A program made the position numbers and the translations under genes. Positions 7,328 to 14,078 of a stretch of DNA of 14,078 nt are shown piece by piece. The first letter of the stretch is position 1. Each line of letters starts with the position of its first letter. The DNA lies in the NCBI GenBank assembly GCA_044507115.1, contig JBIQJZ010000091.1:1-14078 (forward strand), read 5' to 3'. The stretch is from Chryseosolibacter sp044507115 (GTDB lineage Bacteria; Bacteroidota; Bacteroidia; Cytophagales; Cyclobacteriaceae). Under the pieces are notes generated by a model. That model was not told the DNA's origin. It was given only the letters and a program-made list of their open reading frames with translations, and did no database searches.

Positions 7328-8462
7328 GTGTGATTCTGTAGAGGTGCACACCGTATTGATTGAACGTATCGGAGAACTTTCCCCGCTTGATTTCAATCGT
7401 CCTGTTTTCTCCGACAACCTCCGCCGTTTTGCCTTTTCTGACCCGGAAAGTCGCCAGCGTATGGCCGTCGCGCATAGCAACTGCAAAAACGTAGTAGGCG
7501 CTCTTGTCTTTCTTCGTTAGGATATCAACGGGTACAGCTTCGTTTGAGCTTCGTACCGTTGCATATCCTTTGATGTCCGGGCTGTTCAGGACAGGCGCTA
7601 GCGACGTGACTTGCTCATTGATCTCTTTGACGGCGGCAATCATCTCCACATCGTGAAGAAGCGCCGCATCGTCGGTCTTGTCGACAAACGAATGGCAAAA
7701 GTATCCGAATCCTTTTGCGCCGTGAACGAGCGCCATCCACACCTCTGACTTGACTTCGGCTGGTGTGGGCTTGCGCGAGCTTTTTTCACTGATGCGGGTT
7801 GTCTCGATCCAGCACCACGTCGGTTTTGAGTGATTTGACCAATCCTTCAGGTTATCGATCCCCTTGGCAACGTACCAGAGCTGGCCTTGCACTTCATCTT
7901 CGCGCGCATTCACGGGATAGATATCGAACGAAGCGATGTCGCAGCCTTTCAGGTAGCCGTTGTTGTCGACCATGTACATGTCTGTCCGCCCACGACACGC
8001 ACCTCTTCCCACCCAGTTTGTATAGGCGACACCTCTTCCGACGTTCAGGTATACGGGGCGGCTCGGGTCCTTTGCCTTGATCTTCCTGTATTCGCGGATG
8101 ATGTCGGCGGGGTCGCGACACGGACCCCACTTGTTGTCGACGCGATTGCGCTGAGCATTGTCGGGCTCGTCGCCGTGCATCCAGCCGTAGATGAGGGGTT
8201 CCGCTAGTTGTGTCAGCCCGAAGGCGTTTTGGTGCGCGATCACCTTCATATCTGATTTCCGCAGAAGATCGAGTTTCTCCGCGTCAAGTCCTCCGTGAAT
8301 ACTGATAAACATGTTGATGCCGTTCGCTTTGTAAGCGGAGGCATTAACAGGGTTTTGAGCCCAGACAGCAATTGGAAAAAAAGACGGGTCACCCTGAGCA
8401 CTCACCACAGTGGCGAGCAAGCATGCGTAGACGACTAAAAACAATTTCTTCATCCAATCCAT
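7323..8462 (-). CDS. Secreted glycoside-hydrolase-like TIM-barrel protein
   Basis: This 379-aa protein has a clean Sec signal peptide. The core LFLVVYACLLATVV is followed by VSAQG, with likely cleavage after Ala22, so it is periplasmic or extracellular. Met4 is an equally good start and gives a more usual MKKL N-terminus. The body looks like a beta/alpha barrel of the glycosidase superfamily. Strand-like segments end in IYGWMHGDEPD (Glu99, candidate acid/base), CDIASFDIYP (174-183) and PTWCWIETT (Glu220, candidate nucleophile), with KGFGYFCHSF (250-259) near a late strand. A C-terminal beta-rich region (about 300-379) ends in FNQYGVHLYRI, as in the small beta domains after clan GH-A barrels. 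I cannot place it in a named GH family. Its position between the LacI gene and the divergent catabolic operon suggests it acts on a glycan or glycoside feeding that pathway. Confidence 0.75.
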   Translation of the reverse strand: MDWMKKLFLVVYACLLATVVSAQGDPSFFPIAVWAQNPVNASAYKANGINMFISIHGGLDAEKLDLLRKSDMKVIAHQNAFGLTQLAEPLIYGWMHGDEPDNAQRNRVDNKWGPCRDPADIIREYRKIKAKDPSRPVYLNVGRGVAYTNWVGRGACRGRTDMYMVDNNGYLKGCDIASFDIYPVNAREDEVQGQLWYVAKGIDNLKDWSNHSKPTWCWIETTRISEKSSRKPTPAEVKSEVWMALVHGAKGFGYFCHSFVDKTDDAALLHDVEMIAAVKEINEQVTSLAPVLNSPDIKGYATVRSSNEAVPVDILTKKDKSAYYVFAVAMRDGHTLATFRVRKGKTAEVVGENRTIEIKRGKFSDTFNQYGVHLYRITR

Positions 8463-8618
8463 TTTCCCGGGTTGTTTGAAACTGCCCGGCTTGCGTATCT
8501 TTCGTCGCTGCCCGTCACCTTATAGCGGATATACGTTCCGTTGTGCCGACGAGGTCGCGGCCTATTGCAATCCGCAAAGTTGGAAACATTCATATATCTT
8601 CCGGACTGTTTTCGTATT

Positions 8619-8641
8619 GATGGTTGATTTCGTAAACCATC
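8619..8641. repeat. Perfect 7-bp inverted repeat, candidate regulator site
   Basis: GATGGTT (8619-8625) and AACCATC (8635-8641) are perfect inverted arms around the 9-nt spacer GATTTCGTA. The spacer contributes TTTCGTA, close to the TTTCGAAA palindromes downstream and identical in complement to TACGAAA at the LacI promoter. It could be a distal operator for the divergent genes or a small hairpin. No T-run follows. Confidence 0.4.
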
Positions 8642-8690
8642 GGCACAGCCACGGGTTTTGCCGGCAAGGCAGCGGTGCAAATAAGAATGA

Positions 8691-8720
8691 TTTCGAAAGT
8701 TTAATGATGATATTTCGAAA
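8691..8720. promoter_or_regulatory. Tandem TTTCGAAA palindromes, candidate LacI-family operators
   Basis: The 8-bp palindrome TTTCGAAA occurs at 8691-8698 and again at 8713-8720. The starts are 22 bp apart, about two helical turns, so both sites would face the same side of the DNA. Each has an A before it (ATTTCGAAA). LacI-family operators are typically palindromes centred on a CG step, which these have. The second copy covers the -33 element of the operon promoter, so binding there would block transcription. Assignment to the regulator at 6063-7133 is inference. Confidence 0.55.
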
Positions 8721-8742
8721 TGAAAAGAAAATATTAGATTTG
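8713..8742 (+). promoter_or_regulatory. Bacteroidota-type promoter of the epimerase-led operon
   Basis: TAGATTTG (8735-8742) matches the Bacteroidota -7 consensus TAnnTTTG exactly. The -33 position, after an 18-nt spacer, is TTTC (8713-8716), one base off TTTG. This is the same arrangement as at the LacI gene. Transcription would start near 8748-8750, giving a leader of about 75 nt before the ATG at 8824. Confidence 0.6.
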
Positions 8743-8823
8743 ATTCTTAAAGATTGTGAAGGCGGAGCGAAAAACCCGCTATCTCAGGATCGACCGTCAA
8801 AAACACTAAAACATACTGTTTAA

Positions 8824-9840
8824 ATGAGTGAATTGGAACAAATAGAGCAGGAGTTGCTCCGTCCTTCGGATGCCCTTGTTGCCGATGTAAAGAAGCTGCA
8901 AGGCGACATCATTTTTCTCGGCGTCGCCGGTAAGATGGGTCCCTCGATGGCACGCGTCGCGCAGCAGGCTACGGAACTTGCCGGTGTGAAGCGCCGCATA
9001 ATAGGCGTTTCCCGCTTTTCCGATCCGGCAGCCAAACAGGAGTTGTCGTCATATGGAATTGAGACGATCTCAGCCGACTTGTTGAACGATGACGAACTCG
9101 AGGCCTTGCCCGATGTGCCAAATGTTATCTACCTCGCGGGTCAAAAATTTGGGACTACCGGAAAGGAGCCTTTCACCTGGGCGATGAATGCGTACCTGCC
9201 GGGTCGTGTTGCCGAGCGATACAAAGACTCCAGGATTGTCGCTTTCTCTACCGGAAATGTCTATCCGTTCTTGCCTGTGACGAGTGGTGGCGCCGCCGAA
9301 GATGAGCCCACGGCTCCCGTCGGAGAATACGGGCAGTCGTGTCTCGGCCGCGAGCGGATATTTCAATACTTTGCACAGAAACACAACATACCTACGTTGA
9401 TCTACCGCTTGAACTACGCGATAGATCTGCGCTATGGTGTCTTGCTCGAGGTGGCCAGGTCAGTCAATGAGGAGCGACCGATTGATCTGACAACCGGGTT
9501 TGTCAACGTAATCTGGCAGGGAGATGCCAACGAGATAGCAATCCGCTCTCTGCACCACTGCGATGTTCCTGCGAAGATCTTGAATGTCACTGGTCCTGAA
9601 ACCATATCGGTGAAATGGCTTGCCGAAGAGTTCGGGCGACTACTCAACAGGAATCCGGTGTTTACCGGCGCCCCGCAGCCGACTGCGCTCCTCAGCAATG
9701 CCTCCCTCGCGCACCGGTTGTTTGGCTATCCCCGTGTGTCTTTGCGACAAATGATCGAGCTCATCGCTTACTGGGTTCAACAGGGAGGAAAAACATTGGA
9801 AAAGCCCACGCATTTTCAGGAAAGAGAAGGAAAATTCTGA
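8824..9840 (+). CDS. NAD-dependent epimerase/dehydratase-like protein (extended SDR, atypical active site)
   Basis: This 338-aa cytosolic protein has an extended-SDR Rossmann fold. The dinucleotide motif GVAGKMG (33-39) fits GxxGxxG, SADL (83-86) includes an acidic residue of the cofactor region, and FSTGNVYP (141-148) supplies the active-site Ser/Thr. The catalytic tyrosine is probably Tyr169 in EYGQSCLGRE. The lysine expected four residues later (YxxxK) is Cys173, so the usual YxxxK is absent. The C-terminal half includes NVTGPETISV (254-263), a common substrate-domain segment in sugar epimerases. It is the first gene of the rightward unit, with the DapA-like gene 4 bp downstream, so the two probably act in consecutive steps on a sugar or sugar acid. 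The exact reaction (epimerisation, dehydration or oxidation) is unknown. Confidence 0.85.
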   Translation: MSELEQIEQELLRPSDALVADVKKLQGDIIFLGVAGKMGPSMARVAQQATELAGVKRRIIGVSRFSDPAAKQELSSYGIETISADLLNDDELEALPDVPNVIYLAGQKFGTTGKEPFTWAMNAYLPGRVAERYKDSRIVAFSTGNVYPFLPVTSGGAAEDEPTAPVGEYGQSCLGRERIFQYFAQKHNIPTLIYRLNYAIDLRYGVLLEVARSVNEERPIDLTTGFVNVIWQGDANEIAIRSLHHCDVPAKILNVTGPETISVKWLAEEFGRLLNRNPVFTGAPQPTALLSNASLAHRLFGYPRVSLRQMIELIAYWVQQGGKTLEKPTHFQEREGKF

Positions 9841-9844
9841 TTCT

Positions 9845-10918
9845 ATGGCAAACGATTCGATAAAAGACAATGTCAGGAAATTGCTGCACGAAGGTACCGT
9901 CATACCAGCTCATCCGCTGGCGCTGACAGCTGACCGCAAGCTGGATGAAGAGCGGCAACGCGGCCTGACCCGGTATTATATGGCGTGCGGCTCCGGCGGG
10001 ATCGCGGTCGGAGTTCATACCACCCAATTCGAGATCCGCGATCCGAAAGTGAATCTCTATGGCAGGGTCCTTGAACTCGCGTCGGATGAAGTGCAGAACG
10101 CGGCCCTTGATCGCCCGTTTATCCGCGTCGCGGGGGTTGTTGGTCCGACCAAGCAGGCAGTCGCGGAGGCAGAAACCGCAGTGCGGTTCGGGTATGACCT
10201 TGGCTTACTTAGTATGGGCGGACTTGGAGACTGGACAGAAGAGAAGATTCTCGAACGGGTTCGCGCGGTGGCAGACGTGATCCCCATATTCGGATTTTAT
10301 CTACAGCCAAGCGTGGGAGGAAGGATATTCTCATATGATTTCTGGCTTGAGTTTGCCAAGATCGCCAACGTTCATGCGATAAAAGTAGCTGCCTTCAACC
10401 GCTATCAAACGCTGGATGTGGTTCGAGCTGTCTGCAATTCGGGAAGGCACGAGCAGATCGCGCTTTACACCGGGAATGATGACAACATTGTTGCCGACCT
10501 TCTGACAACCTACCGCTTTGAAGTGGGGGGTAAGGTCATCGAAAAGGAGTTCATCGGCGGACTGCTGGGACATTGGGCTGTCTGGACTCGAGGGGCTGTC
10601 GAGTTGTTGAAGGCCATTAAGGCATGCAAGGCGAATGGGATGCAGGGAATGGCGGAGTTGCTGACGAGAGGTGTCGAAGTCACGGACATGAATGCGGCTA
10701 TTTTCGATCCGGCACACGCTTTTCACGGCTGCATTCCGGGCATCCATGAGGTGTTGAGACGCCAAGGCCTGCTGGACGGAAGATGGTGTTTGAACCCGCA
10801 CGAAGAACTGTCGCCGGGCCAAATGGAGGAGATTGACCGTGTGTGCGCCGCGTATCCACACCTGATCGATGATGACTTCGTCAGGCAACTGCTATTACAG
10901 TCAACCCGCCAGATTTAG
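9845..10918 (+). CDS. DapA-family Schiff-base lyase/aldolase
   Basis: This 357-aa protein belongs to the dihydrodipicolinate synthase/N-acetylneuraminate lyase family. The Schiff-base lysine is very likely Lys180 in HAIKVAAF. The catalytic tyrosine is probably Tyr152 in FGFYLQPS, replacing the usual YNxP. The loop after strand 2, GSGGIAVGVHTTQFE (49-63), corresponds to the GTTGE region of classical members in modified form. It is about 60 residues longer than typical DapA (about 290 aa), with a C-terminal extension. Family members outside lysine synthesis cleave or dehydrate 2-keto-3-deoxy sugar acids and similar compounds. The context here (SDR, two oxidoreductases, sugar symporter, LacI regulator) favours such a catabolic role. 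Translation starts 4 bp after the epimerase stop. Confidence 0.9.
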   Translation: MANDSIKDNVRKLLHEGTVIPAHPLALTADRKLDEERQRGLTRYYMACGSGGIAVGVHTTQFEIRDPKVNLYGRVLELASDEVQNAALDRPFIRVAGVVGPTKQAVAEAETAVRFGYDLGLLSMGGLGDWTEEKILERVRAVADVIPIFGFYLQPSVGGRIFSYDFWLEFAKIANVHAIKVAAFNRYQTLDVVRAVCNSGRHEQIALYTGNDDNIVADLLTTYRFEVGGKVIEKEFIGGLLGHWAVWTRGAVELLKAIKACKANGMQGMAELLTRGVEVTDMNAAIFDPAHAFHGCIPGIHEVLRRQGLLDGRWCLNPHEELSPGQMEEIDRVCAAYPHLIDDDFVRQLLLQSTRQI

Positions 10919-10998
10919 GATCAACGGTCTCGCCTTCTCGGAAAGTTCTTGGTAATTTGAGCGGTATTTCACGGGATTTCTAAATATGTCTGCGAATT

Positions 10999-12045
10999 AT
11001 GAATGGCAACTCTGACCGCCGGAACTTTCTAAAATCGTCAGCAGTCGCGGGTTTGGGACTCGGACTCGGCTTGACCTCTTCAACGTTGTTGTACGGCAAC
11101 GCGGGCGCTAGCGTGCAGAAAGGAAAACGAATCGGGATGATTGGACTCGACACCTCGCACAGCGTGGCATTTACCAAGACGTTTAACGCGGCAGATGCTG
11201 GCCCGGAGTATGGCGGATACAAGGTAGTCGCCGCCTATCCCAAGGGTAGCAACGACATCGAGTCGAGCGTCAAGCGAATCCCGGGTTACATCGAGGAAGT
11301 GAAGAAACTCGGTGTGAAGGTTGTTGATTCGATCGCGGATGTATTGCGCGCGTGCGATGTCGTACTACTAGAGACGAATGACGGCCGCCTGCATCTTGAA
11401 CAGGCCATCCCGGTATTCAAAGCGGGGAAGACCGTTTTTATAGACAAGCCAATCGCAGCGTCCCTCCCGGATGCGATCGCGATCTTCAATGCAGCGGAGA
11501 AGTATAAAGTCCCTGTTTTTTCATCCTCGTCATTGCGTTATGCCCCCACAGTTCAGGCGAATGCAAGCGGGAAGGCTGGAAAGATTCAAGGCGTCGATGT
11601 CTTCAGCCCCGCACACCTGGAGAAAACACACATGGATTTCTCGTGGTATGGCATTCACGGAGTGGAGATGTTGTTCACGCTGATGGGACTCGGCTGCGAG
11701 TCCGTATCGCGCACACATACTCCCGATGCTGATGTTGTGGTTGGCCTTTGGAATGACGGACGGATCGGCACGTTTCGCGGTATCCGGTATAACAAAATCG
11801 GCTACGGCGGAAGTGTATTTGGCGATAAATCAATTGAACCACTCGATGGGGCGGGAGGGTACAATCCTCTCCTCGTAGAAGTTGCGAAGTTCTTTCAGAC
11901 AGGAAAAGCTCCCGTAACTGCGCAGGAGACGATTGAGATATTTGCGTTTATGGAAGCTGCTGACGAGAGCAAACGTCAAGGGGGTAAGTCGGTATCACTC
12001 GCAAGTGTACTTGAAAAGGCGACTGCCATAGCTAATAGAAAGTAA
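10999..12045 (+). CDS. Tat-exported Gfo/Idh/MocA-family oxidoreductase, atypical subgroup
   Basis: This 348-aa protein starts with a Tat signal (SDRRNFLKSSAVAG, 5-18, then a Gly/Leu-rich core), with probable cleavage near Ala35-Ala37. The Rossmann start KRIGMIGLDTSHSVAF (43-58) has GLDTSHS in place of the classic GxGxxG. The Gfo/Idh EKP motif appears as DKP (149-151). SWYGIHGVEML (215-225) supplies the histidine/glutamate region usual after it. Such exported members are thought to carry a tightly bound NAD(P) and oxidise or reduce sugars in the periplasm; the exact reaction here is unknown. An ATG at 10986 gives only a 9-codon frame, so 10999 is the start. It lies 80 bp after the DapA-like gene, with 13 bp to the next oxidoreductase. 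Confidence 0.87.
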   Translation: MNGNSDRRNFLKSSAVAGLGLGLGLTSSTLLYGNAGASVQKGKRIGMIGLDTSHSVAFTKTFNAADAGPEYGGYKVVAAYPKGSNDIESSVKRIPGYIEEVKKLGVKVVDSIADVLRACDVVLLETNDGRLHLEQAIPVFKAGKTVFIDKPIAASLPDAIAIFNAAEKYKVPVFSSSSLRYAPTVQANASGKAGKIQGVDVFSPAHLEKTHMDFSWYGIHGVEMLFTLMGLGCESVSRTHTPDADVVVGLWNDGRIGTFRGIRYNKIGYGGSVFGDKSIEPLDGAGGYNPLLVEVAKFFQTGKAPVTAQETIEIFAFMEAADESKRQGGKSVSLASVLEKATAIANRK

Positions 12046-12058
12046 ACATTCATGTTCG

Positions 12059-13393
12059 ATGGCTAACAAAAGAAGAGAATTCATCAAAAAGACCGCTATG
12101 GCAGTTTCTTTCGGCGGCGCGTTTCCCGGATTCAGTGCAAAGAGTTATGCAAACATTATCGGTGCGAACGAACGGATTAACGTCGCTGTAATGGGCGTGA
12201 ATTCACGGGGTCTCGCTGTGGCTGGTAATTTTGCCCGGCAGGACAATTGCCTGGTGACACATGTCTGCGACGTCGACAAGCGCGCCGCAGAAAAATGTGT
12301 GGCCGCCGTAGAGAAGATTCAGAAAAAGAAGACGCACACCACTCCCGACTTTCGGAAAGCACTGGATGACAAAGATGTTGACGCGCTGGTTGTTACGGCA
12401 CCGGATCATTGGCACGCTCCCGCGGCGATCATGGCCTGCAAGGCAGGTAAGCACGTCTATCTCGAAAAACCATGCAGTCATAATCCGCATGAAGGAGAGC
12501 TGGTCGTTGAGGCTGCCGCAAAATACAAACGAGTTATCCAAATGGGAAACCAACGTCGTTCGTGGCCAAATGTAGTGGATGCCATCAAACAAGTTCACGA
12601 CGGCGTGATTGGTCGCGTGTACTTTGCCAAGACATGGTATACGAATAACCGCGAGTCGATCGGGATTGGAAAGGTGACGTCTGTACCTTCCTGGCTGGAT
12701 TATGAACTATGGCAGGGACCCGCTCCGCGCCGGCCATTTAAGGACAATGTCATTCACTACAACTGGCACTGGTTCTGGCACTGGGGAACGGGAGAAGCCC
12801 TAAACAACGGAACCCATATGGTGGACCTCGCGCGCTGGGGATTGAACGTTGACTATCCGACGCGCGTAACATCCGCCGGCGGGCGGTATCGCTACAAAGA
12901 TGACTGGGAAACGCCGGACACCCAGGTTATCACGCTGGAGTTCGGCAACGAAGCATCGATCACATGGGAAGGACGTAGCTGCAATGGCAACCACGTGGAG
13001 GGAAACAGCGTTGGCGTAATCTTCTACGGGGAACGCGGTGCGATCCAAATCGACAGCGGTAACGCGTACAAGATTTTTGACCTTAAGAACAAACTGGTAA
13101 AAAGCGTCGAGAATACGATTACGGTTGATGCACGCAACGCAGCAAACCCATCGCAACAACTCGACGGCTATCACATCCTGAACTTCTTTGACGGAATTCG
13201 GAAAGGAACAACGCAGAATGCCGACATTCTGGGCGGCCATAAAAGTACCCTCCTTGTCCAACTTGGAAACATCGCACAACGGGCTGGTCGTGCGCTCAAC
13301 ATCGACCCGGCAAGCGGACGAATTCTCAATGACGCGGAAGCCGGAAAGTACTGGAGTCGCGAATACGAACCCGGCTGGGAGCCGAAGGTCTGA
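12059..13393 (+). CDS. Tat-exported Gfo/Idh/MocA-family oxidoreductase
   Basis: This 444-aa protein has a Tat signal (NKRREFIKKTAMAV, 3-16) and then a Rossmann domain, INVAVMGVNSRG (40-51), with acidic Asp71 (CDVD) after the second strand. APDHWH (114-119) and the family signature EKP (136-138, with catalytic-type Lys137) follow. MGNQRRSWP (162-170) and GTHMVDLARWG (251-261) are typical of exported members common in Bacteroidota and Planctomycetes. Length and domain order are normal for this group (about 430-450 aa). It starts 13 bp after the preceding oxidoreductase and is probably co-transcribed with it, so the two may form a functional pair acting on a sugar outside the cytoplasm. Substrate and direction are not visible. 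Confidence 0.93.
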   Translation: MANKRREFIKKTAMAVSFGGAFPGFSAKSYANIIGANERINVAVMGVNSRGLAVAGNFARQDNCLVTHVCDVDKRAAEKCVAAVEKIQKKKTHTTPDFRKALDDKDVDALVVTAPDHWHAPAAIMACKAGKHVYLEKPCSHNPHEGELVVEAAAKYKRVIQMGNQRRSWPNVVDAIKQVHDGVIGRVYFAKTWYTNNRESIGIGKVTSVPSWLDYELWQGPAPRRPFKDNVIHYNWHWFWHWGTGEALNNGTHMVDLARWGLNVDYPTRVTSAGGRYRYKDDWETPDTQVITLEFGNEASITWEGRSCNGNHVEGNSVGVIFYGERGAIQIDSGNAYKIFDLKNKLVKSVENTITVDARNAANPSQQLDGYHILNFFDGIRKGTTQNADILGGHKSTLLVQLGNIAQRAGRALNIDPASGRILNDAEAGKYWSREYEPGWEPKV

Positions 13394-13429
13394 CACGGGG
13401 TAATCATTCTTTTCTTTATTACATTCTAC

Positions 13430-14078
13430 ATGAGTTCGACAACAATTGACGCAAAAGCCAACAGTGAGAAGCCAGGATCGGTAGACGTTGGGTCGCTTGA
13501 CAAAAAAACCACGATCATTTCCATTGCGATCATCGCGATGATATTTTTTATAATCGGATTCATTTCCTGGATCAACGCCATACTTATTCCCTATTTCAAG
13601 ATAGCCTGTGAACTCGAGACAAATTTTCAGGCATACCTCGTTGCCTTTGCATTCTACATTTCCTACTTCGTGATGTCGGTACCATCTGGCTATCTACTCA
13701 AGAGTGTAGGGTTCAAGCGTGGAATGATGTACGGTTTCTGGATTATGGCGGTGGGCGCTTTCATATTCATACCTGCGGCGTACGTCCGCACGTATGAGAT
13801 CTTTCTGATCGGATTGTTTGGTCTGGGCGCAGGCCTTGCCGTTCTGCAGACAGCGGTCAACCCGTATATCACCGTACTCGGTCCCCGCGAGCGGGCTGCC
13901 CAGCGTATCAGTATTATGGGCATTTGCAATAAAGGCGCTGGTATTCTCGCGCCGATTCTGTTTGGCCTCGTAATACTCAAGACCACCGATAGCGCAATGT
14001 TCGATCAGCTTGCGACCATGACCGAGGACGAAAAAAATGCAGCGCTTGACGGTCTGATCCGTCGTGTCATTGTGCCTT
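13430..14078 (+). CDS. FucP/GluP-type sugar:H+ symporter (partial, 3' end beyond window)
   Basis: An ATG at 13430 opens a frame that stays open to the window end (216 codons, no stop), about half of a typical 410-430-aa protein. An in-frame TGA, the stop of the preceding gene, lies upstream, so this is the first available ATG. TM1 covers about 30-56 with IIGFISWINAILIPYF, and the second helix pair ends near SGYLLKSVGFKRG. The strongest evidence is LQTAVNPYITVLGP (139-152) followed by RISIMGICNKGAG (159-171), a hallmark of the L-fucose/glucose-galactose permease branch of the MFS. The gene follows the second oxidoreductase by 36 bp. It probably imports the sugar or oxidised sugar made or used by this locus. 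Confidence 0.92.
   Translation, partial: MSSTTIDAKANSEKPGSVDVGSLDKKTTIISIAIIAMIFFIIGFISWINAILIPYFKIACELETNFQAYLVAFAFYISYFVMSVPSGYLLKSVGFKRGMMYGFWIMAVGAFIFIPAAYVRTYEIFLIGLFGLGAGLAVLQTAVNPYITVLGPRERAAQRISIMGICNKGAGILAPILFGLVILKTTDSAMFDQLATMTEDEKNAALDGLIRRVIVP

Larger units (their letters stand above)
8463..8823. promoter_or_regulatory. Divergent control region of the sugar locus
   Basis: This 361-bp region lies between the leftward secreted hydrolase-like gene and the rightward epimerase-led operon. It contains an inverted repeat (8619-8641), two TTTCGAAA palindromes (8691-8698 and 8713-8720) and a rightward promoter (8713-8742), listed separately. The half nearer the rightward operon is strongly AT-rich. 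An open frame at 8476-8823 runs through it, but its translation has no protein-like features. No clear promoter for the leftward gene was found; CAAAGTTG near 8576 is only a partial match. Confidence 0.6.

Noticed and set aside
7197..7520. 107-aa rightward frame across the LacI-hydrolase gap
   Set aside because: Most of it is antisense to the C-terminal coding region of the secreted hydrolase-like gene, and it has no recognisable features.
8476..8823. 115-aa rightward frame in the divergent control region
   Set aside because: Its translation shows no domain, signal or regular composition. It covers the promoter and operator motifs and ends exactly at the next start, which fits chance.
10919..10998. 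Gap between the DapA-like and first Gfo/Idh genes as a terminator or new promoter
   Set aside because: No hairpin with a T-run is visible. TAATTTG near 10952 is one base short of a -7 box, so continuous transcription is the simpler reading.
1..14078. CRISPR arrays, tRNA or rRNA genes, insertion sequences
   Set aside because: No regularly spaced repeats, transposase frames, terminal inverted repeats or structured RNA signatures were seen.

Overview
The window looks like a chromosomal segment from a member of the Bacteroidota, probably a free-living Cytophagales-like organism. Three things suggest this. Two candidate promoters have a Bacteroidota-type -7 box (TAnnTTTG). Several proteins carry Tat or lipoprotein export signals. 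The gene families include a FucP/GluP-type sugar transporter, a cytochrome-type PSD1 protein with its DUF1501 partner, and Tat-exported Gfo/Idh/MocA oxidoreductases. The taxonomic call is inference from gene content; no rRNA or marker gene is present.

Left part (1-4372). A few codons of a rightward gene end at 41 and meet a leftward two-gene unit. The first gene of that unit encodes a 931-aa lipoprotein with an N-terminal cytochrome c-like CxxCH motif, DUF1549, a CBM6-like insert and DUF1553. The second encodes a 492-aa Tat lipoprotein of the DUF1501 family. A strong hairpin without a U-tract fills the 51-bp gap between them. Middle left (4373-6060): a divergent leader with a possible 55-aa Lys-rich protein, then a 12-TM-type MFS transporter of the metabolite:H+ symporter kind.

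Middle (6063-8823). A LacI-family regulator faces the MFS gene tail to tail with 2 bp between them. Next comes a leftward gene for a secreted, glycoside-hydrolase-like TIM-barrel protein, then a 361-bp divergent control region. That region holds a good Bacteroidota promoter (TAGATTTG). Its -33 element overlaps one of two identical TTTCGAAA palindromes spaced 22 bp apart, and a further inverted repeat lies upstream.

Right part (8824-14078). An apparent rightward operon encodes a cytosolic NAD-dependent epimerase/dehydratase-like protein lacking the usual SDR lysine, a cytosolic DapA-family Schiff-base lyase/aldolase, two Tat-exported Gfo/Idh/MocA oxidoreductases, and a FucP/GluP-type sugar:H+ symporter cut by the window edge.

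Taken together, 6063-14078 reads as a LacI-controlled sugar or sugar-derivative catabolic locus. A secreted hydrolase-like protein and exported oxidoreductases would act outside the cytoplasm, one or two symporters would import the product, and an SDR plus a keto-acid aldolase-type enzyme would break it down inside. The substrate cannot be read from the sequence.
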